From Scalesia atractyloides (Eukaryota; Streptophyta; Magnoliopsida; Asterales; Asteraceae), in contig CAMTDV010000013.1 of assembly GCA_947069175.1 (NCBI GenBank), positions 17,313,412 to 17,377,411 of the forward strand: a DNA stretch of 64,000 bases, given 5' to 3'. A model generated the notes under the pieces. The model ran no database searches. It was not told the origin of the DNA and saw only the letters and a program-made list of their open reading frames with translations. Shown piece after piece: positions 23,946 to 34,290 of the stretch (positions are counted from its first letter, which is position 1; each line of letters begins with the position of its first letter). The translations under genes were made by a program, and so were the position numbers.

Positions 23946-25980
23946 ATCTTTCTAAGAACAGCAACCACTGCATGATGGCGCAGATAATTGAGACACATGC
24001 TCTTTCGGAAATGATAAATCGAATTCTCTATTCAGATAGTTGTTGCTTTAAATTATCACAAATGCGCGCCCATAATTCAACCCTTATAGCTGAATACCAG
24101 CAAGCTGCGTCACAGAACATCGCCCTTAAACATAAGAACAAGCTTCTTATGGAAAATGTCGAAGCTCAAAAACAAGATATAGCTCAGCTAAAGCTTGACT
24201 TGAACCAACAACAATGTTGGGTATACGACTATAAGCTAAAATTAGCTGAAACGGACGTAGAACTTCAAGCAGTCTTAGCCAAGCTAAATTCCTTAACAGG
24301 GAAGTTTCACGAAAATGAAATAAATATTAAAAAATTTGAAACTTCCAGCAAGTTGGTCAAGGACTTGTGTGATCTACATCTTAATTATCAGAAAAATTAT
24401 ACAAAAGATCTTGGGTACAATAGGGCTCCTCCACCATATAATCATAACTATACAAGAATGCCTGAATCTGAGGCTGATCTAGAAAATGCAGAAAATATGA
24501 TGTATGGTAAACCTTCATATTATCTTTCTAAACTGTGGAAGCCCTATTACCCAAAGTTCTCCAACCCAACTGAACTCAAGAGGGATGATGTTTTCGTTAC
24601 TTCCGCACCAGTTTCACATGAATCTGGTGACCATCCATCTTGTAGTTCAGATGATTTAGAGAAAGTGACGCCCAACGCAGAGGCAGCAACATCACCCACA
24701 TAATCTAAAGGAGAAAATTCTTCTGAAACTGAAACTAACTTAGTGAACGATACTAACGTTTCTACCTCATGTGCAGAAGAAATATTAGTTGAGGATATTA
24801 CAGATGGTGATCAAGAAGAATGTCTGAATGCAAATTCAGACAATTCAGCTGCTGATTATGAATTTTATAAACCTGCTTTTTACATTTTGAATCAATTTCT
24901 TGCTGAATAATTTAAATTCTCAGACAGTGTTGGTTGTGTTGATAACACAGATGGTTTTAATTCTGGTTTTTCATCTAATGCTGATGTTTTGAATGCTAAC
25001 AGTAAATGTGATAACTCTTGTGATGAAAACATGAATTTTGCTACAGGTACAGCATCGACAGATGATTCGGTTTCCTCAGTTCCTACTGAAGAGACCGGAA
25101 GTTCTTCTCCAGAGGTTCCTTCTTTTGATGCTAATCCCAGGGTTGACAGTGAGAAATTCAACCAACCAACTGACCCTGTGAAGAATGACGTTGGCATAGT
25201 TCTAGAAGAATCGGGCGAATCAGCTTCTTCAAACAAAGAACAATGGATTGATTCTGAAATGACAGAAGATGAGCATTCACTTCCTGCTGATTCAGATACA
25301 AATCTTGAAACTGAGTCTGAATCGGACTCTCAAACTTTTCAAAACTTAGAGATTCCTCATACTTTTAATGTTTCAAGCTCATCTTCTGGAAGCTCAAAAA
25401 AGGATGTCCCTGCTGAGCCACCTGTCTCCTTTGCAGAATCTGCCACGCAAAATGATTTGAAAACTAATAATAAGAAACAGAAAACCCGTAGATCAAAAAA
25501 GAAGAAAAACAAACAGGCGTCTCAGACAAATGAAAAGGCAACTACTGAGTCACTTCTTCATTTTGAGAAATTGACACAGCAGCACCAAACTGAATCTGTT
25601 AAGCAACCCGCTGAACAGAAATAAGTTAAATTTGCACCTAAGTCTACTCACTTCGACTTGTTTAATTCAAATCATAAAACTAACAAGTGTGCTGATGGTT
25701 GTGCGCAGGCAACAACCAAGACCAATACCGTGCACCAGTCGTCAGTACCCGCAAGCAAGAAACTGACAGACAAATTGCCTAGAATTTCCCAAGCTGAACG
25801 GACTGTTTTCTTCCAGAAGAGACAGACCTGTTTCAACTGTGGTTTCCCGGGCATATTGCGTGAAATTGTCAAAAGGCTTTTACACCTTTTAAAGCATTAT
25901 TCTCAAAATATCAGAAAGCTATGCCTAATCGCCTATATCAGGCTCGATTTGCAACGCTAAGCCTTCTGATCAAGACTGGA
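23946..25980 (+). pseudogene. C gag C-terminal extension: coiled coil, acidic/basic tail, second knuckle
   Basis: An open frame to 24703 contains a heptad-rich segment (about 24090-24400, with LKHKNKLLMENVEAQKQDI) that should form a coiled coil. After stops and a frame change, 24989-25624 is Ser/Glu/Asp-rich and ends in a strongly basic stretch KKQKTRRSKKKKNKQ. A second knuckle-like site CFNCGFPG at about 25829-25852 is cut by a frameshift. The location between gag and protease and the composition resemble the extended gag of large plant copia elements; the exact role is unknown. Confidence 0.7.
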
Positions 25981-26229
25981 ACATGGCCAAGAAACAAACT
26001 CGCAAATCTCCAAGACCTTCAGGTTTTCTGAATCCTTCTAGCACTCCAAGGATTGTGCAGAAGTCTGACTCGCTAACCTGGAGGCCTAAGATCTTGACCA
26101 AGATTCAATCTTCTGCCCCCATATCCGGCACATCAAAAGCATCATCGACCTCATCCTCAACTAATTTAATTTTCCGTGAGGTTACTTATGATGATGCACA
26201 TGGCATGCCCAGATCATCAATGGCCTAGG

Positions 26230-29200
26230 TTGCAGCCTCTAACTAAAACCTGTTGAAATGTGCAGGAACAGCTCTGGCGAACTCTCGGTAGATTCCGCTA
26301 TATTGACAGTGGCTGTTCCAGGCACATGACTGGGGACATCTCACAGTTGAATGACATTCAGTTTTTCGAAGGCGGGTTTGTCTCCTTCGCAGGTGGTGAG
26401 GCAGGAAAGATCACTATGAGAGGAATAATATGCAACGGAGCTCTCAGCTTTAAGAACATGAACTAAGTACCAAAGTTGAAGCATAGTCTTTTGAGTGTGT
26501 CTCAGCTCTGTGACAATCATTTGGATGTTCTCTTTACCAAGAAAGGGTGTTATGTACGGAAACCAGGCCTCATCATTCTGGATGATTGGATTCTTCTAAA
26601 AGCCGCGCAAAAAGGAAATGCTTTTGTCATCGACATGAACAAAGCTCCCTCTGACAAGCTCACTTGCTTATTCTCGTCAACAGCTGATCATGATGCAATG
26701 CTATGGCATAGCCGACTCAGACACATCAACATGAAAAACTTAAATTGACTTGCAAAAGGTGGTTTAGTCAGAGATCTACCAGTTCGTGACTTTATGCAGG
26801 TTGAAAAGTGTGAATCATGTGCACGTGGGAAACAACATCGACAGCCACGCAAATCTAAAACCACCCCTTCCACATCTCAAGTCTTAGAATTGCTTCATAT
26901 GGATCTTTTTGGTCCGACAGATGTTCTGAGCATTGGCGGGAAGGCATACTGTCTGGTCATTATTGAGGATTACTCACGATTCACTTGGGTTTTCTTTCTG
27001 GCACAAAAAAGTGAAACCGCTGAGTTAGTTAAACAATTCATCACACTTATGGAGAACCAGACAGACACCACCGTGAAGGCTATTCATTGTGATAATGGAA
27101 CAGATTTAAGAATGTTACCTTAAATTCTTTATGCTCCTCCAAGGGCATTGACCGAGAGTTTAGTGCAGCCAAAACTCCACAACAAAATGGGGTTGCAGAA
27201 CTGAGAAATCGAACACTGATTGAAGTTGCACGTACTATGTTGGTTGAATCCGAGCTACCTCTTATTTTCTGGGCAGAAGCAATCAATACGGCCTGTTATA
27301 TTCAGAATCATGCCCTGATCAACAAAAGACACATGAAAACACCGTACGAAGTGGTTGAAGGTCGCAAACCTTCGGTCAAGCATTTTCGTAAGTTCAGAGG
27401 CCCTTGTGTTCTTCTTCTCATGGATGCTAAAGGGAAACTTGAATCACGCGGGGATCCATGCATTTTCGTCGGATATTCCAAAAACACTTCATATCGTGTC
27501 TATAATAAGATAAAGAAAATGGTAGTTGAAACCTACAATGTGGGTTGACTTGAGGAGAATCCCAAGGACACACGCATTGGTCCTGACTGGCTGTATGATT
27601 ATTCCACCTTGTTTAACCATGTTGATGACCCTTCTAATGTGTCTGTAGGTACAAGCAAAATTTCTGAACTTCCAACGATGCCCATCTCACTCGAAGACGA
27701 TGCCGATGCTGCACATCTGCACGAGTCTTTAAAGCAGCTGAGTGTGGATCCACCTGGATTTATATCTACATCTTCTCCAGTATCGCAGCATCCGGAAACG
27801 GCATCTGACCAAACTCCTCAGGATGATTCCCCTGAAGTTGAGGCCCCAAACACAGAGCCTCCTACGATAAATGAAGGGTCTGCACCTCCCGATGTCTTAG
27901 GCTCATCTCTGTTTCCTGAGCCTACACCACCAGACTGTTCTGTTGATTCATCAGTCAACACTTCTACTAGTGCAACTAATGAGGGGGAGTCATCTGGAGT
28001 TGTCTCACCGAGTGTTACCAACCTTCAAACGGATCTTCTTGTCCCTGCTACGCCAATACCATAGCGTCTACAGCGCGACCATCCAATTGAAAATGTTATT
28101 AGTCCTGTTAATGCTGTCGTTCGAACCCGCAGTCAATCAGGGGATATCAATACTTGTCTTTACTCTTGCTTTATCTCACAAATTGAACCTAAAAGCATTG
28201 ATGTCGCCTTGCAGGAACTAGGCTGGGTTAACGCTGTGCATGAAGAACTCAATCGATTTGAGAAGCTTGGTGTATGGAAATTGGTGAAGCTTCCTTAAGG
28301 AAAGCGTGCTCTTGGAACTCGCTGGGTATTTCGCAATAAACAGGTTGACACTAGAGTTATTGTTCGTAATAATGCTCGACTGGTTGTTCAGGGTTTTCGT
28401 CAGATTGAAGGATTGGACTACGATGATGTTTATACACCGGTAGCTCGATTGGAGGCTATTCGCATTTTCTTGGCATATGCATCTTACATGGACTCACCGT
28501 CTATCAAATGGATGTCAAGACTGCGTTTCTATACGGCACGGTGAAAGAGGAGATAAACGTGGCACAACCACCAGGTTTTATTGATCCTGACAAGCCAGAT
28601 TATGCATACAAATTGGACAAAGCTTTGTATGGGTTGCATCAAGCGCCTCGCGCATGGTACGCAACTCTAACAGAGCATTTTCTTGCTCATGGATATACTC
28701 GGGGAACCATTGATCAAACTTTGTTCATCAAATGTGTTGACAAGGACATTATTCTTGTTCAAATTGACGTTGATGATATTATTTTTGCTTCTACGAATGA
28801 TGGTCTGTGTCGGGAATTTGAACAAATCATGAAGAAGAAATTTGATATGAGCTCACGGGGAGAGATGGCTATGTTTTTGGGACTTCAAGTTCGTCAGAGC
28901 CCGCAAGGAATCTTGATTCATTAAGGAAAACATGTCAATGACATTCTTGCGAAATTCAAGCTTACAGACTTAAAGCCTACGACTTCACCTATTGAAGAAC
29001 GTCCTTTGTTAAATGAAGACGCTGAAGGAATGCCTATTAATCCAACCATGTACCGATCTGTGATTGGTTCACTCATGTATCTCATTACAAGTCGGCCAGA
29101 TATCATGTTTGTCGTTTGCCAGTGTGCTCGCTATCAGGCTACTCCTAAACTCTCTCATTTACATGCTGTTAAAAGAATATTTAGGTACCTCAAAGGGGCA

Positions 29201-29369
29201 CCATCACTAGGCCTTTAGTATCCTAAAAATTCTGAATTTGAACTGTATGCTTTCTCTGACAGTAATCTTGGAGGTACAGATAGGGATATGCGCTCAACTT
29301 CAGAAGGATGTCAATTCTTGGGAGATCGCTTAATCTCGTGGCAATGCAAGAAGCAGCAGACGGTCTCGC
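26230..29369 (+). pseudogene. pol: C pol part 1: protease, integrase, RT
   Basis: Protease is at about 26290-26330 (YIDSGCSRHMTG). The GAG-pre-integrase zinc segment follows (LWHSRLRHI, then CESCARGKQH at 26810-26840), then the integrase core with MDLFGP, HCDNGT and a PQQNGVAE motif near 27180. A Ser/Pro-rich spacer leads to RT (RWVFRNK, MDVKTAFLYG at 28511, IDVDDIIFAS near 28770) and the start of RNase H. Stops and frameshifts occur throughout (for example 26746, 27121, 27546, 28296, 28922). The frame is broken at 29369 by element G and resumes at 40481. Confidence 0.92.
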
Positions 29370-29553
29370 TGTAACATTTGTATAAATCGGGTCTCCAAAA
29401 CCCGCTCCGTTTTGTAATCTTGTACCAAGTTATGAAATTACATTAATTATTTATGATTATTTTGAGTTTAAAACGTTACATAATTAATAAATAAACTAAA
29501 CTATAAAATTATATTTGATAAAAGTTAAAAAAAATAAATAAAATACAATTGAA

Positions 29554-29625
29554 GCTGCCGGGACTCGAACCCGGGTCAGCTGTCTCCAATAACTTATCAT
29601 CCGCTTCCCAAACCACTCCGCCACC
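29554..29625 (-). other. tRNA-like module TL1 in G 5' LTR (antisense)
   Basis: The minus strand has an A box TGGCGGAGTGG (29613-29623) and a B box GGTTCGAGTCC (29561-29571), both matching consensus, with a perfect 5 bp T-arm CCGGG/CCCGG. Oligo-T stretches (29527-29545 on plus as A-runs) follow, as for a Pol III terminator. The acceptor stem and anticodon arm are not convincing, so it is tRNA-derived rather than a working tRNA gene. Confidence 0.75.
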
Positions 29626-30206
29626 AAGTGTTTTTCTGTTAACTTTAGGAAAATAATTGAAACTTAAACGCAAACTCGAATTAACCGTTAATGCTATCTG
29701 AATAACGGAAATCGATAAACCGATCGCCAAATCAGTTCGAATTCGTCTGGCTAGCTGGTAACCGATGAATATCGGTTTCTAATTAAGTCCGAATTGAATG
29801 AACATAAAGACTTCATCATTTGCGGTATTTGAAACCAAAAACGTACCAAACTCTGATTTAATCCAAGTCCTGATCATTTGCGCGATTCATAACTATCACA
29901 ACAACCCCTCAATTTCATTTTCGTCAAGATTCTGAACTGTAAGATCCTCTGAATCCGATCGCCGGAATTTTTCTGCAACTCACCGGAAAACCGGGACTCG
30001 CAGTCTCACGGTAATTCCTTCGACTCTTTTTGTTTAAAACATGTGATTAGTCAATCTCTAACACAATTCCATCATCAGAATCAATCTTAGTCAACGTTTA
30101 TCGGAAATCTCACTTTCGCCGGAAAGTTTCTGAAATTGCCGGAATCCCACTGTGAACTGGTAAGATATCCTGCATTCCATTTAAACTTTGTTTAGGTGAT
30201 TTAATT

Positions 30207-30217
30207 CTATAAATAAT
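30207..30217 (+). promoter_or_regulatory. TATA-like box in G 5' LTR
   Basis: CTATAAATAAT about 840 bp into the LTR, conserved at 38519-38529. If it is the promoter, modules TL2-TL4 lie in the transcribed leader. No experimental start site is available. Confidence 0.45.
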
Positions 30218-30483
30218 CGATCCACACTGTTAATTGTTTCAACAGTCGGAGTTCAATTCCTGTACCGACAAAACCTTCGCCGGATTTCTGTGTTTATCTC
30301 CAATCGGTAAATCCTGTTCTTTAAACTCTTTCCATTCCTTACTCTTGAATTACTGTTAGTGTCTAAGATCTTAGTAAATCGCAAAATCAACCTTAACCAG
30401 TTGAATTACGCTGACAGTGCAATCCGACGAAGAAGATGAATCTATTTCAGAATATAAGAGTAATTAAAATTCGGTTTATAAAC

Positions 30484-30562
30484 GGGTTAGACACACAGTC
30501 CAGCGGTGGACTGTGTGCACATTTCATAATCACGTCGCGAGTTCGATTCTTACTATGCACAC
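30484..30562 (+). other. tRNA-like module TL2 in G 5' LTR
   Basis: It starts with GGGTTAGACA. The D-arm position is a perfect 11 bp hairpin, CACACAGTCCA (30492-30502), loop GCGG, TGGACTGTGTG (30507-30517). A B box GAGTTCGATTC follows at 30539-30549 and a T-run at about 30582. Confidence 0.65.
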
Positions 30563-30649
30563 GCTTTACGTAAAAACATTCCTTTTTATTCGTGAACTAA
30601 CCGGGTTAGAGCGGGTAGTTGTTAAGTATAATAAATCAAGAATATAACC

Positions 30650-30727
30650 GGGTTAGACACACAGTCCAGCGGTGGACTGTGTGCAAAATAAACTCCACGT
30701 CGCGCGTTCGAGTCCCGTCACAAGCAC
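30650..30727 (+). other. tRNA-like module TL3 in G 5' LTR
   Basis: It has the same perfect hairpin as TL2 (arms 30658-30668 and 30673-30683) followed by a B box GCGTTCGAGTCC (30704-30715). TL2 and TL3 look like a duplication with diverged middles. Confidence 0.65.
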
Positions 30728-30817
30728 CGGTCCATGGATAAAAACGTTTTGCAAAATAAAGGAATTTTCGGTAAATTCGAATAAGTACATAAATATAATT
30801 AAAACTGGGTTTCTAAC

Positions 30818-30894
30818 GGGTTAGTCACGTAGCTCAGTTGGTAGAGCTACGTGTGCGTGAACGGAAGGTCACCGGTTCGAATCCCGCTTGGCGC
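30818..30894 (+). other. tRNA-like module TL4 in G 5' LTR
   Basis: This module has the best tRNA resemblance. The D-arm core TAGCTCAGTTGG (A box, 30830-30841) is the usual plant tRNA sequence, inside a perfect 10 bp stem CACGTAGCTC/GAGCTACGTG (30826-30835, 30844-30853). The B box GGTTCGAATCC (30874-30884) matches consensus exactly. T-arm pairing is imperfect. Confidence 0.72.
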
Positions 30895-30916
30895 AAACAT
30901 TTACCGCTGCCCGAAC

Positions 30917-30945
30917 CGGTCAACGGTCAACGGTCAACGGTCAAA
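30917..30945 (-). promoter_or_regulatory. TTGACC (W-box) array, 4 units
   Basis: Four GGTCAAC-type units in tandem read TTGACC on the minus strand, the core bound by WRKY factors. The 3' LTR has three units, so the array changes copy number. Binding is inferred. Confidence 0.5.
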
Positions 30946-31463
30946 CAGTAAAATAATAATATTTTTTTTATATATTTATTTGTTTATTTTAATTTAAAAA
31001 TCAATTAAAAATACTTAAAAATAACATTTTTAAGGATAGAAAATAGCCATAAACTCACAAAAATATATCTAAAAATCCCATTAAAATCCTTAATAAAATC
31101 CATCCATTTAATATATTTTTCCATTATTATTTAGGTTAGTGATTCCTCGTTGACTCGCTTCGTCTAAATCGTGCGCATCTCACCATCTCAAATTCAACGC
31201 ACCCAATGTGAGTGAACCCTTCAAATTCCCGTTTTAATCACGTTTTCGGGGTGTATCATGTGTCTTGTTCATTTACATATTATAACCAAGTTATTGTGCA
31301 TATATCATATCATGACATGTGTATTAGTTTGTTGCTATTAAGTAGTTATTATTGTATGCAAATTATTATTTCAATACATGCAATTGCCGAGGCCGCGGCT
31401 CCCCATCCATCGAGGTTGAGTTGGATCCCCATTTAATTATGCGGTTGATCTTGGCGTGCCCGC

Positions 31464-31695
31464 ACGATCGGCTCCGTTTGATTGAGCCTTGATCGGTCAT
31501 TTCATTTTACATTTCAATACATGCAATACGCTCGGCTCCGTTTGATTGAGCCTTGAGTGCACAGTTCAATTTACATTTCCAGTTCATGCAATACGTTCGG
31601 CTCCGTTTGATTGAGCCTTGAGCGCACAGTTCAATTTATATTTCCAGTTCATGCAATACGATCGGCTCCGTTTGATTGAGCCTTGATCGCACAGT
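31464..31695 (+). repeat. Tandem hairpin array, 4 units of 64-65 bp (G 5' LTR)
   Basis: CGGCTCCGTTTGATTGAGCC recurs at 31469, 31533, 31598 and 31663. GGCTC pairs with GAGCC, and the flanks change together: GATC with GATC in units 1 and 4, CTC with GAG in unit 2, TTC with GAG (one wobble) in unit 3. Confidence 0.85.
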
Positions 31696-32172
31696 TCATT
31701 TATGTTAATTATTATATGATGTTGGTATGTTCATGTATGCTATCGATTGTTAATTTATGTTAAAATTGTAATTGATATTTGCCAATGTTTGATTACATAC
31801 ATGTGCTCTTTTATGATTATGCACAATATTTTATTGATAAACTAACCAGAAAATCATTATCAAATGTTTATCTATAAGTTCACTCGCCAACTTATGTTGA
31901 CCCAAAAACCTCCCATTTTACACATGATACAGGTGAACCAGCAGCAGCTAGGAACACATAGGACCCGGATTAGAAGAAATAAAATGATTTAGTATTCGGA
32001 TTATTATGTTTGGTTATTTTCCCTTGTATTGAATGAACATGTTTGGATGCTTGAGAAATGTAACTTTGACTTCATTTAAATTTTGAAACATAATAGTAAA
32101 TGTCATGTGCTTTGGTGATAACCCAATTATGCCCCGACTCTTATTTCCGCTGCGGGTCGGGGTGTGACAGAT

Positions 32173-32185
32173 TGGTATCAGAGCC
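32173..32185 (+). other. Primer-binding site of G
   Basis: TGGTATCAGAGCC, the complement of the initiator tRNA-Met 3' end, three bases after the LTR. Confidence 0.95.
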
Positions 32186-32978
32186 ATGACTATAGGGATA
32201 TAGGATAGGTTATTAGACCCTTAGAGCCTATACTATAGTCAATTAGAAACTTATAAGAATTTTGTGTGTTATATGCCAAATTTCATGATGTTTATATGTT
32301 TATGTTAAATGTTACATTTGATATTGTTCAAGCATGTTCATAAGTATGTATTATCAAATAATGCCTATCATGAAATCGTATGATCATAACATATCACATC
32401 TATGCAAGCACAAACCACATCATGATTGATTTTACAATGATTTTCGTGTTTTCAAATCTCATCAAAGTGAGTTCTCATGACGGGCATGTAGTAACTGGAA
32501 GGGTACTAGTACCGGTAGTCGGAACGTCCTGTCTAGGCTGGCATTCGTATAAATCCAAAATAAAGGACCAGTTTGCCTACCTGGGACTAACGATGAGAGT
32601 ACGAAATACCTATTAGGCCAAAGCATGCTATACCAAACGTCGTGAGAGCTAATTCCACTTTGAGTTGCCATTGTGTCTACACCTGGACACGTTCCGACCA
32701 AACATCTCATGAACATATTTTGTGGTTAGCATTCGGGGGATGCGAGTGTTAAATTGCCAATACTAATGTGAATCCTACCAAGCCAATAGCCATGGGGGCC
32801 CACATGACTATGTAGGTAAAGGTATGGGGGACATTTGAGGCCCAACATGAGCGAACCCAAGACATCCTTTGGATGTAGTTGCATTATTGATATTTATGTT
32901 ATTTTCATTTTCTTAAAGACACATGACACCTAAAAAGATACCATAAACTCACAATCTTCTCATTTTATGATCCTGTAG
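32186..32978 (+). other. G untranslated leader
   Basis: This is AT-rich sequence without coding signals, homologous on the minus strand to 59917-60427 in X. It includes the segment ending CTACACCTGGACA (near 32696), the point where X is joined to Y. Confidence 0.8.
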
Positions 32979-34290
32979 ATGTCGTCTAGACCGCATCGAA
33001 GAGGTAGGAAATCGAAAAGTCTCGGGAACGTTTGGCCACTCATATCGCGAATCAAATGGCCACGATATTTACCTGACATCGTAGTACAAGTACAACAAGC
33101 CCTTGCTGCAAATCCTACTAACCCTCCTCAACAACAGGACCAGATCATCAACAACCCTCCTACCACAGATGCTCCTACAAACATTTTAAGTCCTGTGATC
33201 CTCCGAAATCGAAGGGACTGAGGGAGTCACTGCTCTCCTACATTGGTTCGAGGAGATGGAAAACGTTTTCTAAACTGCGATTGTCCTGAGATCGCAAAGT
33301 TCGTTACGCCACCGGGAGACTACTTGGTGTAGCTCTCACTTGGTGGAATACTGAGAAAGGAAAGAGGGGAACGGAAGATGCGATGGCCTTAACTTGGGAG
33401 GAGTTAAGGGAAATCATGACTAGGCGATTCTGTCCTAGAAGTGAAATTAAGAAATTGGAGGATGAATTTCATGCCTTGAAGCAAAAGATGGTGATCACTC
33501 TACTTACAACAAAAGGTTCTTGGAGTTGAACCAAATGGTTCCAAACTTATTCACTCCAACCTACCGTCTGATCGAACATTACATTCGAAGACTTCCCTCG
33601 AAAATCCAAGATTCGGTCCTCAGCGTTTCACCGGTAACACTCGAAGCTGCCATGGAGTTGGCAACAGAATTGACCGAAAACCGAATTCGCAATGGAAAGT
33701 TCAAAGAGGAAAAGAAGAAAACCCTGCTAAGGGACAAACCTCAAACCACCACACTCCTTCCTCTAAATTTGCTAACAAGAGGAAGCGTAACACCAGGAAC
33801 TTTGCAGTCACCCAAACCAACACCCCTGTTCCTGCTGCACCCATCACTCAAGCCACTCCTCCACCCGCGCCATACGAAAAACCATACAATAGGGCCACTA
33901 CCAAAATGTAACCGCTGTCAGTATCACCACTCCCCTGATTTACCCTTGCCAATACTGTACCGGCTGCGGTCGCGCCGGACACACTGTTCAAAACTGCCGC
34001 ACGCTTCAACGAACAAACCGCCACCAACCTATAACCCAAACCCACCAACAATTAATGGGTCAAGCCCAACAACAACACAACCATTTCCACCCACTCAACA
34101 GTTGGCCCAAACCTACTATCAACCCAATTACCCTATGGGCCAACCTATGCGGGCTTGTTTCAATTGCGGTGATCCAAGTCATTTCAGGAAACACATGTCC
34201 AAGGCTGGTCAATTATTCATGCTCAGGCCCAAGCCAACCCTGTGAATCAAGCGAACCAAGCTCCTCCACCTGCTAGAGGAAGGGCTTTCA
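32979..34290 (+). pseudogene. gag: G gag remnant
   Basis: The start ATG is at 32979. The first frame ends at 33221. The capsid-like region then continues in shifted frames (33240-33520, with a Trp-rich TWWN-type segment) and in 33520-34245 (EHYIRRLPSKIQDSV, AMELATELTENRIRNGK). A zinc knuckle CFNCGDPSHF lies at about 34156-34185; one extra A in the following run moves the last Cys out of frame. It aligns with X gag at 53600-54773. Confidence 0.88.

Larger units (their letters stand above)
29370..32169 (+). repeat. 5' LTR of G
   Basis: The LTR is 2800 bp, TGTAACATTTG to GGGGTGTGACA. It carries an antisense tRNA-like module, a TATA box, three sense tRNA-like modules, a TTGACC array and a tandem hairpin array. 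A CCCCGAC/GTCGGGG inverted repeat lies at its 3' end (near 32132-32164). An imperfect CGGGT...ACCCG palindrome sits 18 bp from its 5' end. It contains no credible protein-coding frame. Confidence 0.95.

Noticed and set aside
30818..30894. TL4 as a functional nuclear tRNA gene
   Set aside because: The D arm and B box are excellent, but acceptor and anticodon stems do not pair well and the same module recurs in every LTR of the family, so it is a tRNA-like part of the LTR and not a host tRNA gene.
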